In this document: in pieces, positions 62,141-64,000 of the stretch | Layout of the letters: the number at the start of each line of letters is the position of its first letter | How positions within the stretch are numbered: position 1 is the stretch's first letter | The notes under the pieces: generated by a model | Databases searched by the model: none | The model's input: the letters and a program-made list of their open reading frames with translations, nothing else | Told to the model about the DNA's origin: nothing | Assembly (NCBI GenBank): GCA_038237805.1 | Contig: JBBRYI010000009.1 | Coordinates: forward strand, 104,739-168,738 | Source: JBBQFI01 sp038237805 | GTDB lineage: Bacteria; Verrucomicrobiota; Verrucomicrobiia; Chthoniobacterales; UBA10450 | DNA length: 64,000 nucleotides | Reading direction: 5' to 3' | Program-made: the position numbers and the translations under genes

Positions 62141-62456
62141 AAGTCTAATTTCCTCTCCGACGGCGATCCGCCGTAGAGCCCGATCGCATTAAGACAGGCG
62201 TTCCCATGGCGTTGTCTGTCCGCAACTTAGTATTAATGTGCGCTAACGCACAATTGTATTTCAAAAACTGGAAGCGCTAACTATTTTCTTTTGTGACGTA
62301 CGACGTTATCGAGCAATCTACGAGATGGTGGAGGCAAGGAGATTATCCAACGTTGCGCGTTGGCTCCAGTTTGAGAGCTTCGCTTACAACCCTTGCGCGT
62401 AACGCGCCCCACCGGTCGAACCGTCGATTCTCATCTCCGCTCCATTGCCTTTGAAA
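62141..62456. other. Upstream region of the regulator gene
   Basis: About 316 bases between the Crp/Fnr gene start and tRNA-Ala. AT-richer than its surroundings; it probably holds the regulator's promoter, but no specific site could be supported. Confidence 0.45.
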
Positions 62457-62529
62457 TGGAGGCAAGGGGATTCGAACCCCTGACTTCCAGCTTGCAAAGC
62501 TGGCGCTCTACCAACTGAGCTATGCCCCC
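62457..62529 (-). tRNA. tRNA-Ala (anticodon TGC)
   Basis: Minus strand: acceptor GGGGGCA pairs with TGCCTCC, including the G3-U70 alanine identity pair; D arm GCTCAGTTGGTAGAGC; anticodon arm CAGCTTTGCAAGCTG with anticodon TGC; T arm AGGGGTTCGAATCCCCT; discriminator A. 73 bases; CCA not encoded. It is the tRNA normally found between 16S and 23S genes. Confidence 0.97.
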
Positions 62530-62532
62530 CGC

Positions 62533-62570
62533 GTAGAATGCGGATTGTAGAATGCGGGATGCGGAATGCA
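62533..62570. repeat. Short degenerate GAATGCGG repeat beside tRNA-Ala
   Basis: GTAGAATGCGGATTGTAGAATGCGGGATGCGGAATGC contains GAATGCGG-like units three times. It lies just upstream of the tRNA 5' end. Confidence 0.5.
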
Positions 62571-62661
62571 AACCGGAAGCCAACACGTTTGTTCCTGTTC
62601 CTGGTTAACCTAAGCAGAAAATAACTGGAAAGTTCCGACCGCATTAGTCAGAAAGGTGATT

Positions 62662-62952
62662 ATGAAACCATTGTTGCCTGTATTAGCCGTTTTATGTCTG
62701 AGTTGCGTTAATCTTTTCGCGCAAGGTAAAATTGATCTGCGAATAAGTGATTCTATACACGACATCCTGGAGAGGAACGTCGGCCAAACTCTTGAGCTTC
62801 GTTTGAAGTCCGGTGAGAAAATCGGCGGCAAAGTAGCGAAACTCGGTGATAAGCTCGTTTTTCTATCTCAAATTTCCGGCGCCGAGTTTTATGATGCGGC
62901 AATTGAGATCGGCGATGTCGCCGCGGTCGTTGTTCGGGTAAGAAACCAGTAG
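62662..62952 (+). CDS. Small secreted protein
   Basis: About 96 residues from ATG 62662, preceded by AAGG five bases upstream. Signal peptide MKPLLPVLAVLCLSCVNLFA, then a compact beta domain (VGQTLELRLKSGEKIGGKVAKLGDKLVFLS) resembling a Sm/LSM-like or KOW fold. Function unknown. The GTG at 62656 is an alternative start. Confidence 0.65.
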   Translation: MKPLLPVLAVLCLSCVNLFAQGKIDLRISDSIHDILERNVGQTLELRLKSGEKIGGKVAKLGDKLVFLSQISGAEFYDAAIEIGDVAAVVVRVRNQ

Positions 62953-62959
62953 CTTCTTG

Positions 62960-63050
62960 TGGTGGATCGGCCGCTCCGCGGGCGATGCTAATTCAACGCG
63001 GCCATCGGTCGCCATTGTCGGCATCGAGCAAGGGACTGCTCGATCCACCT
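62960..63050. repeat. REP element, left copy (downstream of RAYT)
   Basis: TGGTGGATCGGCCGCTCCGC from 62960 and the inverted end GCTCGATCCACC to 63050, enclosing hairpins CCGCTCCGCGG and CGAGCAAGGGACTGCTCG. It is in the same orientation as the copy at 63546 and contributes the RAYT stop codon (CCTAGG). Confidence 0.9.
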
Positions 63051-63546
63051 AGGCAAAGGGATCGATGATCCATGACCACTCTTCGGCTTTCCGGCATAGA
63101 CCAGCAACAACGGGATTTTGGCGGATGTAATTCATCTTCTCCGACAGCTGTTCGCCTCGCTCGGCATCGCGTAATCGATGATCGAAATAGCCCTCCTGCC
63201 ACTTCACGGCGTGCTTGCGAGCATGAAAACGTTTCCAGTCGCCAATCACCTGACTCATCGAGCGATGGCGCGCAAAGGACAGCAGTGCGTGTAAATGATC
63301 CGGCAGTAACACGAACAACGTGATGTGCCAGCGCTGCTTTCCTTGATAGAGCTTTGCTGACTCAAGAATTGATTGCGCAAGCAATGGCTCGGTTAATGGT
63401 CGCTGCTCGCATTGCCGATCAACAGCGAGGCGGATGTGAAAGAGCGCGCCGTCTTCGACCCAGGACGGGACATCGTGATGCAGTTTGGAGGGGAAGCCGC
63501 GATAAAGCACGCGTGCGATTCTGAATAACGCGTTTGAAAGCTGCAA
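63049..63546 (-). CDS. REP-associated tyrosine transposase (RAYT, TnpA_REP)
   Basis: 165 residues, Y1 HUH-superfamily: the HUH site is LLPDHLHALLSF, and the catalytic tyrosine lies in MNYIRQNPVVAGL; the central part includes QVIGDWKRFHARKHAVKWQEGYFDHRLRD. The likely start is TTG 63546, on the edge of the flanking REP; a shorter start at the conserved KLHHDVPSW region is possible. Its substrate should be the neighbouring REPs (inference). Confidence 0.9.
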   Translation of the reverse strand: MQLSNALFRIARVLYRGFPSKLHHDVPSWVEDGALFHIRLAVDRQCEQRPLTEPLLAQSILESAKLYQGKQRWHITLFVLLPDHLHALLSFARHRSMSQVIGDWKRFHARKHAVKWQEGYFDHRLRDAERGEQLSEKMNYIRQNPVVAGLCRKAEEWSWIIDPFA

Positions 63547-63635
63547 GGTGGATCGGCCGCTCCGCGGGCGATGCTAAATAATGCGCCTTCTGCGCCAAAT
63601 AATTAACATCGAGCAAGGGACTGCTCGATCCACCT
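63546..63635. repeat. REP element, right copy (upstream of RAYT)
   Basis: AGGTGGATCGGCCGCTCCGCG from 63546 to the inverted end CTGCTCGATCCACCT at 63635, matching the left copy in orientation and hairpins. The middle differs (ATAATGCGCC...). Confidence 0.9.
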
Positions 63636-63647
63636 TTTCAATCCACA

Positions 63648-63694
63648 CCAAAAAAGAAAATGCCGGATGGCATTTCGGCCATCCGGCATTTTGT
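63648..63694 (-). terminator. Strong terminator downstream of 16S rRNA
   Basis: ATGCCGGATGGC (63660-63671) pairs perfectly with GCCATCCGGCAT (63678-63689), loop ATTTCG. On the minus strand it is followed by TTTTCTTTTTT, giving a 12-bp stem with a U-tract about 170 bases after the 16S end. Confidence 0.93.
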
Positions 63695-63857
63695 CGATAC
63701 CAGCAATTATCTAGCAAAGACTGAATTGTGCGCTATCCGTCGTTTCTCTGAGCCTCGATTTCTTTCGTTATCGAGGTCTTAACGGCATGTCGGAATCCCG
63801 AAGAACTCCGGGTTAGCCGTCGACCTAATCAATCCCCGAACGAATTCGGGAATGAAT

Positions 63858-64000
<143 letters not shown>

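Larger units (their letters stand above)
62960..63635 (-). mobile_element. RAYT transposase unit flanked by direct REP copies
   Basis: The REP-RAYT-REP arrangement comprises the transposase gene between two like-oriented copies of a two-hairpin element about 90 bases long. This is typical of REP-associated tyrosine transposases, which are thought to move REPs rather than themselves. Confidence 0.85.

Noticed and set aside
62384..62644. ORF over the tRNA-Ala region
   Set aside because: It is the translation of the tRNA and its flanks, without homology or a start site.

Overview
The window is a dense, roughly 57% G+C bacterial chromosome segment with about 60 protein genes on both strands, two tRNAs and the 3' end of a 16S rRNA gene at the right edge. 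The gene content points to a Gram-negative diderm: heptosyltransferase- and WaaG-like LPS glycosyltransferases, an MsbA-type flippase, lipoproteins and Tat substrates. Together with a PEP-CTERM protein, a dockerin-bearing SGNH hydrolase, a bactofilin, a royal-jelly/yellow homologue and the wealth of short palindromic repeats, this best fits a soil Verrucomicrobiota (Chthoniobacterales-like) genome. That assignment is inference from content; the 16S tail is too short to settle it.

Layout. 1-7 kb: two CNNM/CorC-type membrane proteins, a DUF309 protein, a TauE/SafE permease, a YyaL-type thioredoxin-domain protein, a PHP phosphoesterase and a DUF1802 protein. 7-12.5 kb: envelope block (msbA, GT9, two GT4 genes). 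12.4-20.5 kb: STAS protein, HAD phosphatase, gluQ, FHA protein, lepA, lepB, a polytopic membrane protein, squalene/phytoene synthase and a glycine-zipper lipoprotein. 20.5-27.8 kb: UbiD decarboxylase, molybdopterin genes moaA-moaC-mog, metallophosphoesterase, M23 peptidase. 27.8-33.5 kb: HisK-type PHP protein, ybaB-dnaX, a frameshifted methyltransferase-nuclease fusion and a PLD-family protein. 33.5-43 kb: P1 peptidase, oxidoreductases, bactofilin, hydrolases and two further frameshifted genes. 43-52 kb: TPR protein, PEP-CTERM protein, MRJP/yellow protein, tRNA-Val, SGNH-dockerin enzyme, a basic DNA-binding-like protein and two aldo/keto reductases. 52-57 kb: purine operon purL-purF-purM. 57-64 kb: small secreted proteins, a class III aminotransferase, Tat ferritin-like protein, Crp/Fnr regulator, tRNA-Ala, a RAYT transposase between two REP copies, and the 16S end with its own terminator.

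Two layers of non-genic structure stand out. First, the octamer TCGTTAGG (consensus ACTCGTTAGGCA) occurs 30 times on the two strands, about 15-fold above random expectation; it sits mostly inside genes, in different reading frames, and also forms stop codons. This looks like a DNA-uptake-sequence-type genomic signature. Second, at least eight families of short two-hairpin palindromes fill intergenic gaps and have also entered coding sequences without breaking them: gluQ, dnaX, purM, purL (twice) and the tail of moaC. One family flanks, and presumably is mobilised by, the RAYT gene. The 16S gene is followed by a terminator and no 23S lies in the window, so the rRNA genes are unlinked at this locus.

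Three genes carry apparent single-base frameshifts, which could be true decay or assembly error.
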